64,000 nucleotides of DNA. It comes from Gloeobacter morelensis MG652769 (GTDB lineage Bacteria; Cyanobacteriota; Cyanobacteriia; Gloeobacterales; Gloeobacteraceae). The position numbers and the translations under genes were made by a program. The number at the start of each line of letters is the position of its first letter. The stretch's first letter is position 1. A model generated the notes under the pieces. That model saw only the letters and a list, made by a program, of their open reading frames with translations. It made no database searches and was not told the origin of the DNA. The DNA lies in contig NZ_CP063845.1 in assembly GCF_021018745.1 (NCBI RefSeq), positions 186,001 to 250,000 on the forward strand. Direction: 5' to 3'. Positions 1 to 8,741 of this stretch are shown in pieces.

Positions 1-332
1 CCCCGGCCGCCCTCAACTTTTTTGTAAGCTACGGCGACGGCGTCGTCGATCAGACCTGGACGATCGAGCGCTATTTCGACTTGATGTTCGTGATGCTGAT
101 CAGCACCGGCATCGTCTTTCAGGTACCGATTTTGCAGGTGCTGCTCGGGGTGAGCGGCATCGTCACCTCCGAGCGGATGTTCTCGGTCTGGCGCTACGTG
201 AGCGTCTTTGCGGTGGTACTGGGGGCCATCGTCACCCCCTCGACCGACCCGCTCACCCAGACCTTTCTAGCTGGGGCGGTGACAGTCCTCTATTTTGGCG
301 GCGCGGGCGCGGTCAAACTGATCGGCAAGTAA
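1..332 (+). CDS. tatC: Sec-independent protein translocase TatC, C-terminal part
   Basis: The 5' end lies outside the window; the reading frame enters at base 3. TatC is the multi-spanning inner-membrane receptor that binds twin-arginine signal peptides and, with TatA, exports folded proteins. What is visible is the last third of the family: an N-F-F-x-S-Y-G segment, a membrane helix starting F-D-L-M-F-V, the F-Q-V-P loop, a W-R-Y-x-x-V helix and the A-I-V-T-P-S-T-D-P loop before the final helix. These are typical of cyanobacterial TatC. The chain ends soon after the last helix, as in the family. A twin-arginine-like signal is seen in the aldo/keto reductase at 16643. The neighbouring toxin-antitoxin genes look unrelated. 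Confidence 0.88.
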   Translation, partial: PAALNFFVSYGDGVVDQTWTIERYFDLMFVMLISTGIVFQVPILQVLLGVSGIVTSERMFSVWRYVSVFAVVLGAIVTPSTDPLTQTFLAGAVTVLYFGGAGAVKLIGK

Positions 333-345
333 GCCGGGGCTACCC

Positions 346-687
346 ATGGGCATCAATCTCACCCCCGAACAGGAAGACTTCGCACTAAGCAAACTCCAGG
401 CCGGGCAGTACCGTTCTGCCGAGGAACTGCGGGAGGTAGCGCTGAAGTTGCTCGAAGCGCACGAGCGCGCCGAGGCTGTGTGGGTCGAGGATGTGCGGGA
501 GAAGATTGACGCGGCCATTGTCGCCTCGGAGCACACCCCACCTGTGGATGGCGCAGCTTATGTGGCCCGAACTCACCCTCTCGCCGCCTTAGCCGGTAAA
601 TTCTCGGGACCGGAATGGTCCGAAGTGTGGAAAGAAATCGAACACTTCTGCCGGCGACAGAACAAGCCGGCAGAAGCGTCGGAGTAA
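346..687 (+). CDS. ParD/CopG-like ribbon-helix-helix antitoxin
   Basis: A 113-residue protein. The first 45 residues (M-G-I-N-L-T-P-E-Q-E-D-F onward, then Y-R-S-A-E-E-L-R-E-V-A-L-K-L-L-E) match the short strand plus two helices of ParD/CopG-type antitoxins, which bind operator DNA and wrap the cognate toxin. The tail is longer than usual and ends in a charged, helical segment that could be the toxin-binding part. It is followed at once by a PIN-domain toxin frame, which supports the antitoxin call. Function is inferred from fold and context only; the exact antitoxin family is uncertain. Confidence 0.7.
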   Translation: MGINLTPEQEDFALSKLQAGQYRSAEELREVALKLLEAHERAEAVWVEDVREKIDAAIVASEHTPPVDGAAYVARTHPLAALAGKFSGPEWSEVWKEIEHFCRRQNKPAEASE

Positions 688-693
688 GCGGGT

Positions 694-1119
694 GTAATCC
701 TGGACACAAACATCGTCAGCTACTTCCTGCGAGATGCTGACGGTGGCAGCATCCTGAGCCGAAAGATCTTGAGTACTCCCTCTGCACACCTTTTCATCAC
801 CGTCATCACGATGGAGGAAATGCTGGGTGGTACTTTGAGCTATGTGCAGCGCGTCCGGCTTAAACCTGAAGTGATTGGCACCTATGCACGTTTTCTGGAG
901 ATGTTTCAAGTACTGCAAGCATTTCGGGTGCTGCCCTATTCGTCCGAAGCCGAGCGCTTTTTTTCTGACTTGCCGCCCGAAAGTCGGCGGGTAGGCACCC
1001 AGGATTGCCGGATTGCTGCCATTGCCCCCACGCATGCATACACCCTGGTGAGCGCCAATGCCGCCGACTTTCGGAAAATTGGGGGAGTGCGGGTTGAAGA
1101 CTGGACCGCGCCGCCCTGA
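694..1119 (+). CDS. PIN-domain (VapC-like) toxin lacking a canonical start codon
   Basis: PIN-domain ribonuclease of the VapC type. The frame carries the full set of acidic residues: the first motif I-L-D-T-N-I-V-S starting at base 697, the T-M-E-E-M motif, the G-T-Q-D-C-R motif and S-A-N-A-A-D-F near the end. The first motif lies upstream of the first in-frame NTG codon that could normally initiate (TTG at 769). Between the antitoxin stop TAA (685-687) and the motif the in-frame codons are GCG GGT GTA ATC CTG, so translation must use a non-standard codon (GTA, ATC or CTG), read through the TAA, or the start has been lost. A GGAG at 681-684 is placed for initiation near 692-697. I annotate from GTA 694. 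It may be a decayed toxin. Confidence 0.65.
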   Translation, partial: VILDTNIVSYFLRDADGGSILSRKILSTPSAHLFITVITMEEMLGGTLSYVQRVRLKPEVIGTYARFLEMFQVLQAFRVLPYSSEAERFFSDLPPESRRVGTQDCRIAAIAPTHAYTLVSANAADFRKIGGVRVEDWTAPP

Positions 1120-1166
1120 GGAGGACCAGGAATCAGGTATAGTGTCGCTTTGCCCAGAAACTGCCT

Positions 1167-3377
1167 TCAAAACTGATAGCTGAGTGTTCCCTGAACAGTA
1201 AATGGCGTACCGACGTAGATGCGTGTGTCGCTTTGCACCCCTTCGAAGTAGCGTACGTTGAATAGATTCTTGAAGTTGACCGCCGCCCGCCAGCGCTCCC
1301 GCTCGTAGTAGATGGCGGCGTCGGCCCGCGTGTAGCTGGGAATGGCGAAAGTGTTATCCAGATCGCCCGCGCGCTCACCTACATAGAACAAGCCTGCTCC
1401 CACCCCGAAGCCCGAGAGCGCGCCCTCGCGGAGGCGATAGGTCGTCCAGAGGCTGGCGGTGTGGAAGGGGGCGTTGGGCAGGCGGTTATTCACCGCGAAG
1501 GTGTTGTCGCGGGTAATGCGCGCATCGCTGTAGGCCCAGGAAGCAATGACATTCCAGCCTGTAAGAATTTCGCCTGCGATATCGAAATCGACGCCGCTAC
1601 CGCTCTGCTGACCGACCTGGATCGAAAAGCGCGGATTGAAAGGATCCGCTGTCAGGACGTTGTCCTTTTCGAGGCGATAAATGGACAACGTCGAGAACAA
1701 GCGTCCCTCGGCCAGTTCGGCTTTGACCCCGGCTTCGTAGAGCGTGCCACGCTCAGGCAAAAAGGCCGTCCCGGACGGATTGAGACCGAACTGGGGCAAA
1801 AAAGAACGGTTGTAGGTGGCAAAAAGCGAAACCGGCACGATCGGTTGCCAGACCAGGCCCACCCGGGGCGAAAACGCCTGGGCGCGGGCCAGGGAGTTGA
1901 AGCTGTCGTCGCGGTAGTCGTCCTGGTAGTCGAAGCTGTCGAAGCGCCCGCCCAACAACAACTTGAGATTGTCGGAAAAAGCGATTTGATCCTGGATATA
2001 GGCGCCGAAGGTGTTGGCGGTGGTCAGACCGTCGAAGCCGGAATCGTCGATGCGGTTGGTGTAGTCGAAGCGGTAGACGGGAGTGAAGATATCGATGACA
2101 TTGCCGTCGTAAAAGCCGTTGTTGTAGAACGCCCCGGTTTGTTTGATCCAATCGAAGCCGACCAGCAGCGTGTGCTTGATGGAGCCGGTGTCGAATTTCC
2201 AGATGAGGTCGTTCTGCCAGGTGTAGGTTTCGTAGTACTGACCGCCCTCGAACCCCCCGAGGGGCAGCGTCCGCCCGTCCGCCTGCAGCGGCCCGCTCAC
2301 CTCGGTGGAGCGGTAGTCCTCGCGGCTGGTGCTCAAGCGCACGAAGCTGCGCAGACGCACATTCTCGGCAAATGCGTGCTCCAGGGTGAGATAGCCGCGC
2401 TTTTCGTCGTACACCTGCCGACGGGTCGGATCGCCCAGGTAGCGGTTGACCGGCAGACCGACGTCGGCACCGCCCACAAACACCAGGCCCCGGTCGATCG
2501 GGTAGTTGTCGCTCAGGTATTCCCCTTCGAAGCGCAGGCTGGTCTGGGGAGCGATCTTCCAGGTAAGCGCCGGTGCGACGAAGAAGCGGGCCTTCTGGAC
2601 AAAATCGCGAAAGCTGTGGGTGTCCTCGTAGGCGATGTTGAGGCGGTAGGCGAGGCTCGCATCGCCGGTGAGCGGACCGCCCAGATCGAGGGTGGTGCGG
2701 TAGAAGTCGTAGCTGCCCGCGGTGAAGCGGATGGAAGCCGAGGGGGTCAAAAGGGGTGCTTTGGTGATCAAGTTAATCGTGCCGCCGGGATCGCCCTGGC
2801 CAAACAGCACCGAGGCCGGGCCTTTGAGCACCTCCAGGCGCTCCAGATTGGCAACCTCGGGCGAGGTACGGGCGTTGAAAAAGCTGCCGCCGTTGCGCTC
2901 CAGAAAGCCGTTTTTGTAGAGGCTGGCGGTGAACCCGCGGGCGTTGAACTCGGGGGCGCGACCGCCGAAGGAACTGGCGAAGGTCACGCCGCTGACGTTG
3001 CGCAGCGCTTCCTCGATGCGCACCGCTCCCTGATCGTCGATCACCTGCCGGGGGATCACCTGAATATTGGCGGGAATGTCCCGGATGGCGGTGTCCGTGC
3101 GCGTGCCCGAATCGGCGTTCTTGCGCAGGTAGCCGCGGTTGCCCAGTACCGTCACCTCCTCAAGTTCATCCTCACTTTTGCCCGCGGGCGTTTGCGTCTG
3201 TGCCAGCAGCTGTTGGGCCTCGCCGACGGCCAGTAGGTCCAGACGGCGGACGGCCGAGATCTCTGGAGCAGCGAGTGCCACCGGCATGCCCCACACTTGC
3301 AATAGCGTGCTAAAAAAGCATGCACAGCCCAAAACTGGTGCGGCAACGCTTTGAGCCGCACGCAAAGCACTTCTCAT
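1167..3377 (-). CDS. TonB-dependent siderophore receptor
   Basis: A 736-residue outer-membrane receptor of the ferric-siderophore (FhuA/FcuA-like) type. It imports iron chelates through a 22-strand barrel powered by TonB. Seen in the sequence: a hydrophobic signal peptide ending around A-L-A-A; a short spacer; a TonB-box-like stretch (E-E-V-T-V-L-G); a plug domain with I-P-x-x-I-Q-V-I-P and L-K-G-P-A-S-V-L-F-G-Q-G-D-P-G-G; the long barrel; and a C-terminal Phe after L-S-Y-Q, as expected for outer-membrane insertion. ATG at 3377 is chosen over an upstream TTG (3389). The ligand cannot be told from sequence. No TonB, permease or obvious Fur site was recognised next to it. Confidence 0.9.
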   Translation of the reverse strand: MRSALRAAQSVAAPVLGCACFFSTLLQVWGMPVALAAPEISAVRRLDLLAVGEAQQLLAQTQTPAGKSEDELEEVTVLGNRGYLRKNADSGTRTDTAIRDIPANIQVIPRQVIDDQGAVRIEEALRNVSGVTFASSFGGRAPEFNARGFTASLYKNGFLERNGGSFFNARTSPEVANLERLEVLKGPASVLFGQGDPGGTINLITKAPLLTPSASIRFTAGSYDFYRTTLDLGGPLTGDASLAYRLNIAYEDTHSFRDFVQKARFFVAPALTWKIAPQTSLRFEGEYLSDNYPIDRGLVFVGGADVGLPVNRYLGDPTRRQVYDEKRGYLTLEHAFAENVRLRSFVRLSTSREDYRSTEVSGPLQADGRTLPLGGFEGGQYYETYTWQNDLIWKFDTGSIKHTLLVGFDWIKQTGAFYNNGFYDGNVIDIFTPVYRFDYTNRIDDSGFDGLTTANTFGAYIQDQIAFSDNLKLLLGGRFDSFDYQDDYRDDSFNSLARAQAFSPRVGLVWQPIVPVSLFATYNRSFLPQFGLNPSGTAFLPERGTLYEAGVKAELAEGRLFSTLSIYRLEKDNVLTADPFNPRFSIQVGQQSGSGVDFDIAGEILTGWNVIASWAYSDARITRDNTFAVNNRLPNAPFHTASLWTTYRLREGALSGFGVGAGLFYVGERAGDLDNTFAIPSYTRADAAIYYERERWRAAVNFKNLFNVRYFEGVQSDTRIYVGTPFTVQGTLSYQF

Positions 3378-3598
3378 CAAAATTCCCAACTAAGCAGATC
3401 CAGACGGAAAAGATCGGGGGCGAGAAGACCGGAAGCCTTCGCCCTGCCGCAGATCACATCTCAGCTGCAAGCCGTGCCAAGCCTACCGTTGTTGAAATTA
3501 GATGTCAACAGCAGGGAGTAGCCAGGCTGTGAAAAACGTACCAACGACGCGCGGGCGACTGCGACCGGGGCGCTATTGCTTTGCAATAGTGGACACGA

Positions 3599-3850
3599 TT
3601 ACATCAAATCGATGCTCTGCGCCCACACCCAGCCGCCCATGGCGGTGGCGGCCACCAACAGGACCAAGGGCACCGCCCCTTCGGCAAAAAACGGCATCTC
3701 CCCCGTCGTCGCCACCCAGAAGAGCGTGAAGCAGGCAAGCAAGGGCACGGACATCCCCGCGGCGCATCCGACAATCTGCAAGTTATAGAGGCGCTCGCGG
3801 CGGGGACGGCTCTGACTGCGCTCGAGCTGAACGGCGATTTGCTTAATCAT
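3599..3850 (-). CDS. Small two-helix membrane protein, unknown
   Basis: An 83-residue protein with a basic, helical N-terminus (I-A-V-Q-L-E-R-S-Q-S-R-P-R-R-E-R) followed by two hydrophobic segments of membrane-spanning length. ATG 3850 is preferred because a GGAAG lies about 9 nt upstream; a longer frame starting at 3892 has no such site. No family recognised. It stands alone between the receptor and a Uma2 gene. Confidence 0.5.
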   Translation of the reverse strand: MIKQIAVQLERSQSRPRRERLYNLQIVGCAAGMSVPLLACFTLFWVATTGEMPFFAEGAVPLVLLVAATAMGGWVWAQSIDLM

Positions 3851-4004
3851 GGGAGAAATCTTCCGGTCAAACCGGGATGGATGGAGTGTCATCGGCTACT
3901 AAAGTTAGTTTTTCGGTTGCCCGTAAAACGGCGATGAACCCTGGATGAAGCCTTTCTCATCTCGGGCCTAGAATAGGGGCAACCCACACCCCGGAGCCTC
4001 TGTC

Positions 4005-4721
4005 ATGCTGCAGCGGTATTATTCGTGGCAGTGCCTGCCCTCCTCCGCTGAACTGCTCGATGCCGACGAGACACCGGTGGACAACGAACTGCAAAATCTT
4101 GTCCCCAATCTGCTTGGCGCCATTCTGGCCATCCTCTGGGCGCAGCGGGGGGACTGGTTTTTTGGCGTCGACATGGGCGTCTACTACGACCCCGAAAAAC
4201 CGGCCGTCGTCCCGGACGGCTTTTTGAGTGTGGGTGTCGAACGGTTTGTGGCCGAAAACGGTCGCCTCAGCTATGTGCTTTGGGAGGAGGACAATATTCT
4301 GCCCATCCTGGCTCTGGAAGTGGTCTCGAAGACCTACCGGGGCGAGTACGGCAGCAAGATGAAGAACTACGCGCGGCTTGAAATCTTGTACTACGTCGTC
4401 TACAACCCCAGCCGTCCGAGCCGCAGGCGCAAGCACGACGCACTCGAAGTATACAAACTCGTGGGCGGCGAATACGTGCGCCTCCCCGCTGAGCCGGTGT
4501 GGTTGGAAGAAATCGGCCTGGGGATCGGCCGCTCGCCTGGGCGCTACTGCGGCTGGCAGCGCGAATGGTTGTACTGGTTCGACGCGTCGGGCAACCGGAT
4601 CGCCGCGCCCGAAGAGCAACTTGAACAGGAGCGCTCGGCTCGGCTTGAAGCTGAGCAACGGGCCGAGCGTCTCGCCGCGATGCTGCGCGAGCGCGACATC
4701 GACCCGGAAGCGCTTCTCTGA
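4005..4721 (+). CDS. Uma2-family (DUF820) putative restriction-endonuclease-fold protein
   Basis: A 238-residue member of Uma2/DUF820, a family greatly expanded in cyanobacteria with a PD-(D/E)xK nuclease fold and no settled function. Visible core: V-V-P-D-G-F-L (first acidic residue), L-A-L-E-V-V-S (second acidic residue) and K-M-K-N-Y-A-R-L (lysine), then Y-Y-V-V-Y-N-P. The last 35 residues form a charged helix rich in Glu, Arg and Ala (E-Q-L-E-Q-E-R-S-A-R-L-E-A-E), a common coiled-coil tail in this family. Two further Uma2 genes occur at 15461 and 31581. Confidence 0.85.
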   Translation: MLQRYYSWQCLPSSAELLDADETPVDNELQNLVPNLLGAILAILWAQRGDWFFGVDMGVYYDPEKPAVVPDGFLSVGVERFVAENGRLSYVLWEEDNILPILALEVVSKTYRGEYGSKMKNYARLEILYYVVYNPSRPSRRRKHDALEVYKLVGGEYVRLPAEPVWLEEIGLGIGRSPGRYCGWQREWLYWFDASGNRIAAPEEQLEQERSARLEAEQRAERLAAMLRERDIDPEALL

Positions 4722-4732
4722 GCGGATTTGCT

Positions 4733-5071
4733 TTATTTTTGCCAGTCTTGATCTGCCATCTCCAGCACGTAGGAAGCCACCTGCCGGATCTCCTCGGTGC
4801 TCAGTTCGCCCCCAAAGGCGGGCATGGCGTTTTTGCCGCCGGTGACTTGCTTGATAATCGCCCCTTGCGAATCCATCCCGAAGCGGGCGAGCGCCTCTTT
4901 TTTAAGCGTCTTCTCCGGCTCCACGATATTGTTCCCCCCGGCGTGACAGGCCGCACAGTTGGCTTTGAAAATTTTCTCCCCGGAAGTCTGATTCAACTCT
5001 GTCTGAGCCAGGATCGCCCCCGCTCCCAGCACCGAAACACCTACCGCTACCCCTGTCCACACCCACCGCAT
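4733..5071 (-). CDS. petJ: Cytochrome c6 (soluble photosynthetic electron carrier)
   Basis: A 112-residue precursor. Residues 1-22 are a signal peptide (hydrophobic stretch ending A-I-L-A-Q). The mature part has one heme c site C39-A-A-C-H43 and an axial methionine in K-N-A-M83-P-A-F-G-G, followed by the closing helix [10 protein letters not shown] and a W near the end, as in cytochrome c6. It carries electrons from the cytochrome b6f complex to photosystem I in the periplasm/lumenal space. ATG 5071 is chosen because it directly precedes the signal peptide and has GGGAG upstream; the frame is open further upstream. It is divergent from a secreted beta-propeller gene, sharing a short intergenic region. 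Confidence 0.88.
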   Translation of the reverse strand: MRWVWTGVAVGVSVLGAGAILAQTELNQTSGEKIFKANCAACHAGGNNIVEPEKTLKKEALARFGMDSQGAIIKQVTGGKNAMPAFGGELSTEEIRQVASYVLEMADQDWQK

Positions 5072-5159
5072 CGGTCCGCTCCCTTGACGCGCGCCCTTTC
5101 CTCTGGTATCCCATGTATTAAGATTTTTCACAATCTTTTCATTTTTCTTGAGGTGGCGC

Positions 5160-5996
5160 ATGGCAGGTAGCAAGTATGGAATGGCGATCGCAGCGGCGTT
5201 GGCCGCAGCAATGACGGCCGCGTCGGTCTCGGCGAGCACCGCCGTGGTGAGCAAGTGGGTGACGGGCCTCGACAAGCCCCAGGGCCTCGCCCTCGTCGGC
5301 AAGGACATCTGCGTGGTGGAGCAGGGAGCAGGCCGGGTGGTTTGCTACACCCCGGACGGCAAGAACCCGACGGTGGCGGCAAAGGATCTGCAGCGCCCAT
5401 CGTGGTCGGTCGAGATGGATGGGGTGCTCTACGTGGCCGAGCGCAACGGCAACGGCCTCGCCCGCGTCCAGTCGGGGCAGGTGAGCCGCCTGGAGGGCAA
5501 GATCACCGACCCGCTGGGTACGATCAAAGATCCGAGCCGCAAAGGCTCGCTGCTGGTGGTCTCCCACCGCACCGGTGAGGTGAGCCGCTACGCGCCCGAC
5601 GGCAAAGGCAGCCTCAAAAAAGAAGAGCCGCCGGTCACCATCAACCCGCGCGAGGCGACCTACGGCTGGCGCGACATCGCAGTTGCGGCCGACGGCACCG
5701 CCTACGTCACCGACCAGGTCGACAAGGGCGTCCACCGCTGGGCACCGGGCGAGAAGCCGACCCTCTGGGCCAAAGGCTTCACCGACCCGAGCGGGCTGGC
5801 CATCTCCCCCGCCGGGGACATCTACGTCACCGACATCGGCAGCGGCCAACTGGTGCGCCTCGACAAGCAGGGCAAACCGACCGTGGTGGCCGACAAGCTC
5901 GGCAAACCCCGCGAAGCCCTCTTCATCGATGAGCGCACGCTGCTGATCAGCGACGAGGGTGAAGGCAACGTCTACCAGGTGAAGCTGGGAAGTTAG
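5160..5996 (+). CDS. Exported NHL/SMP-30-like beta-propeller protein
   Basis: About 278 residues: an N-terminal signal peptide ([20 protein letters not shown]) followed by repeated blades of the pattern G-L-A-(hydrophobic)3-x-D-I-Y-V-T-D-x-G-x-G-x-L-V-R-L, typical of NHL/SMP-30-type six-bladed propellers. Such proteins bind ligands or act as lactonases; no catalytic residues can be assigned here. ATG 5160 is preferred over an in-frame TTG at 5148 because GAGG sits just upstream. It ends 5 nt from the convergent end of the large fusion gene at 6001. Confidence 0.7.
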   Translation: MAGSKYGMAIAAALAAAMTAASVSASTAVVSKWVTGLDKPQGLALVGKDICVVEQGAGRVVCYTPDGKNPTVAAKDLQRPSWSVEMDGVLYVAERNGNGLARVQSGQVSRLEGKITDPLGTIKDPSRKGSLLVVSHRTGEVSRYAPDGKGSLKKEEPPVTINPREATYGWRDIAVAADGTAYVTDQVDKGVHRWAPGEKPTLWAKGFTDPSGLAISPAGDIYVTDIGSGQLVRLDKQGKPTVVADKLGKPREALFIDERTLLISDEGEGNVYQVKLGS

Positions 5997-6000
5997 CCGA

Positions 6001-8682
6001 CTACGGCAACCAGGACCACAGCTCGACGGTCACAAAGCGCACCAGCGGATGGCTGAAGGCCTGGAAGACCGGCTGGGTCTCGCCGGTGACCTTGGCGTAG
6101 CCGGTCATGCCGGGCTTCATCTCGGCTTTGGCTTGCGGGAAGTCGACCACGACATTCACGTAGCGCGTCGTGCTCTTGAGCAACTCGGTCGGGTCGGCGC
6201 CGTACTCGACGCTCTTGGTGACGTTTTGGGGGTCGTTCTTGTTGTAGGAGGTGGCCACCGGTTCGATCGAGGCCACCTTGCCTGCAAACGAACGGGTCGG
6301 GTAGGCCCACAATTTGACTTCCACCTCGCCGCCGGGCTTGAAGCCGTCGCCCGCCTGGTACTCGGGCATCTGGATAGTGCCGGTGATGCGGCTGGCGTGC
6401 TGGGCCACTCCCAGCACATCGCCCACCTGCATGCGGCTACCGACCTTCCAGTCGAGGTTGGGGGTGATGATATAGCCGTCGAAGGGCATCACCACTTTGG
6501 TGAAGTTGAGCTGCTGGCGGTAGTAAGCGTACTGGTCCTGGACCCGCTTGAGTTCGGCTCGTTCTTGCTCCACCTTGCTGCGGGCGGCAGTAATTTCCTG
6601 CGGGTGGGGACCGGCCATCACCAGGCGCAAATTCGATTGGGCCTGCTCCAGGCGCTGCCCGGCGCTGGCCAGGCTCTCCTGGGCGGTCTCGACGCCGATG
6701 CGCTCGGTCTCCGCTTCGCGCTTGGCGTTCTCATAGACCTGATCGGAGACGACCCCTTCTTTGCTGAGTTTCAAGTTGCGCTCCGCTTCGCGGGCGCTGA
6801 AGTCGGCTTTGCTCTTGGCGGTCACCAGTTGGCTTTTGGCCACCGAGACTTCCTGGCGGGCGACACTCACCTGATCGCGCGCCACCTGCACCTCTTCGGG
6901 CCGGGGCATGCTCAGCAACTTGCGCAGTTCTTCCTGGGCGGTAATCAGGGCCGCTTCTTTGGTGCGCACGTCCGAAAGGCCCGTGTTCACCTGGTTCTGG
7001 GTGTCCACCGAGCGCAAAAGGGCGAGGGTGGTGCCGGCCTTGATGAGCTTTTGATCGCCGCCTTTGAAGTAGAGCTTGTCGAGCACGCCTTCGACTTCGA
7101 CGGCGATCGGCTGCTGGCGAGGAGGCAACAGCTGGATCGCCCCGCCGTAGTGGTAGGTATAGGGCAGCATTAAAATTACGACAAAAGCCGCCAGGATCAG
7201 CCAGGGCAGACCTTTGCGGAACACTTCCCACGCGTTGAAGCCGCCGCCGAAGCGCGGCGGCGCCGAGCCGGGCGCTCCCAGGGCGCCGGCCGACTGCTGG
7301 GGGGCCAGTTGCAAATCCGCCTGCTCCCCTTGCGGCAGCAGATGGCTCGTCTGGCTCGCCGGGGTGATCGCCGCCTGGTCAGAACCCAGGGGCGACGAAG
7401 AAGCTTTTTTAGAAGTCCGAGTTTTGTCGCGCACGAGTAACCACCAATGGATAGCGAATGGGAAAGGCAGGCAAAACAATAGTATCCCCAGACCTTCGCC
7501 CAAAAGATCGGGGACCAGCTTTTGCAGCGCCTCGGCGCTGTGCAGAGTAATGTAGGCAAAAAACGCCAGCCAGACCACCTCGCCGACCAGCGCAAAAAAA
7601 GTCATCCGCAACCGGTCGCCCAGGGGAATGGTGTCCGGCAGCCACTGCAGACGCAACAGCCGCTCGACAATCTGGCGGTTGCGCTTAAACAAACTCGGCG
7701 GCAGCCGGTAGTAGGCCACCACCACACCGTAGGCGTCGCTCGGCCAGAGCGGGTTGGAGTCGAGCACCGTATCCACGAAGGCCATATAACACAGCGACAC
7801 GGCCCAGGCGCTCATGCTGTTGGTCGAACCGTGGTTGAGGTACCAGGTGAGGCCGCCCAACACAAACAACAGCAAGCGCACGAGGATCGGAGTCGCGAAG
7901 GTCCAGATCTGCTGCTCGCGGGTGAGCCCGCGAAACAGCGGTCCCTTGCCGACGGTGAAGCGCGGAAAAAAGCCGAAGAGCATCTGCAAACCGAACTGCT
8001 CGACCGCTACGCCGTAATGGGAGGCGACGACGGCTTGGGCGACTTTGCTGATGCTGTTGACCACCAGGATGTTGACCATATGCTTGGTCAACCCGTCGAT
8101 GGGCGAGTAGTACTCTGAAAAATCCTGAAAAAACAGGATCTGGTTGTTGAGGATCGTAATCAGCGTCAGCGGGACGGTCGGGATGAGCAGCAAAAACGCG
8201 AGCTTAAAGAGCAGGTGGAACGGTTCGAGCAGGCGGGCAAACAGCACGAACACCGGTGCCAGCTCGGGGTAGTACCACTTGTAGGGCATGTCGCTTTTGG
8301 GCTTTTTGCCCTGCCCCGGCTCCCCCGTATCTTCAAAGGCACCCCCCGCCCCGAACGGCTGCGCCTCGGAGACAACGATCGTGGCCGTCGTCTGTTGGCG
8401 TTCGCTATAGCGCTCGAGCAACCCGTATTCGCCAATTTGTCGACAAAAAGGCTCGAAGTCCTCTTCGCTCATCTTGAGGCCAAAGCGCGCCTCGAAAGCC
8501 TCGATAATCTGGCGCGGCGTCAGGGCGCCGTCCATCAGCTGACAGAGAAAAAACTCTTCCTCGCCAAACTCAAACGTCTCCCCACTCGCCGGATCCTTGA
8601 TGCGGTAGGTCTTGACGCCCGCCTTCATAACCTCATCGACGATGAGATCCCTGCGAAAGCAAGTTTGAAGGGGCTGGTACAT
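6001..8682 (-). CDS. PqqD-like / pseudo-M50 peptidase / HlyD membrane-fusion chimera
   Basis: An 893-residue fusion. Residues 1-90 resemble a PqqD-type winged helix (peptide recognition in RiPP pathways). Residues about 145-420 form the polytopic membrane core of M50-type proteins, and after a Pro/Ser/Gln-rich linker a single membrane helix precedes a HlyD part: lipoyl half-motif, a long Gln/Glu/Arg/Ala coiled coil, second lipoyl half (F-D-G-Y-I-I-T-P-N) and beta-barrel. The zinc-site HExxH of active M50 peptidases is replaced by S212-K-V-A-Q216 ahead of the conserved S-H-Y-G-V block, while the second-site motif N310-P-L-W-P-S-D316 keeps its Asp. It is therefore probably not a peptidase but a scaffold or exporter. 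ATG 8682 has a clean GGAGG 5 nt upstream. It is the last gene of a minus-strand run with the phosphatase-fold and TPR genes. Confidence 0.8.
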   Translation of the reverse strand: MYQPLQTCFRRDLIVDEVMKAGVKTYRIKDPASGETFEFGEEEFFLCQLMDGALTPRQIIEAFEARFGLKMSEEDFEPFCRQIGEYGLLERYSERQQTTATIVVSEAQPFGAGGAFEDTGEPGQGKKPKSDMPYKWYYPELAPVFVLFARLLEPFHLLFKLAFLLLIPTVPLTLITILNNQILFFQDFSEYYSPIDGLTKHMVNILVVNSISKVAQAVVASHYGVAVEQFGLQMLFGFFPRFTVGKGPLFRGLTREQQIWTFATPILVRLLLFVLGGLTWYLNHGSTNSMSAWAVSLCYMAFVDTVLDSNPLWPSDAYGVVVAYYRLPPSLFKRNRQIVERLLRLQWLPDTIPLGDRLRMTFFALVGEVVWLAFFAYITLHSAEALQKLVPDLLGEGLGILLFCLPFPFAIHWWLLVRDKTRTSKKASSSPLGSDQAAITPASQTSHLLPQGEQADLQLAPQQSAGALGAPGSAPPRFGGGFNAWEVFRKGLPWLILAAFVVILMLPYTYHYGGAIQLLPPRQQPIAVEVEGVLDKLYFKGGDQKLIKAGTTLALLRSVDTQNQVNTGLSDVRTKEAALITAQEELRKLLSMPRPEEVQVARDQVSVARQEVSVAKSQLVTAKSKADFSAREAERNLKLSKEGVVSDQVYENAKREAETERIGVETAQESLASAGQRLEQAQSNLRLVMAGPHPQEITAARSKVEQERAELKRVQDQYAYYRQQLNFTKVVMPFDGYIITPNLDWKVGSRMQVGDVLGVAQHASRITGTIQMPEYQAGDGFKPGGEVEVKLWAYPTRSFAGKVASIEPVATSYNKNDPQNVTKSVEYGADPTELLKSTTRYVNVVVDFPQAKAEMKPGMTGYAKVTGETQPVFQAFSHPLVRFVTVELWSWLP

Positions 8683-8741
8683 CGAGACCTCCAACTTCCT
8701 TGGCGGGGAGCCAAGCGCCCGCCGACGGCGATTTCAAGGTG

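Noticed and set aside
769-1119. TTG 769 as start of the PIN toxin
   Set aside because: It would discard the conserved first motif with its catalytic Asp, which is readable just upstream in the same frame.
1461-3236. 591-codon open frame antisense to the TonB receptor
   Set aside because: Low-complexity Val/Gly/Gln-rich translation without domain; the minus strand encodes a full receptor. Long antisense frames are expected at this GC.
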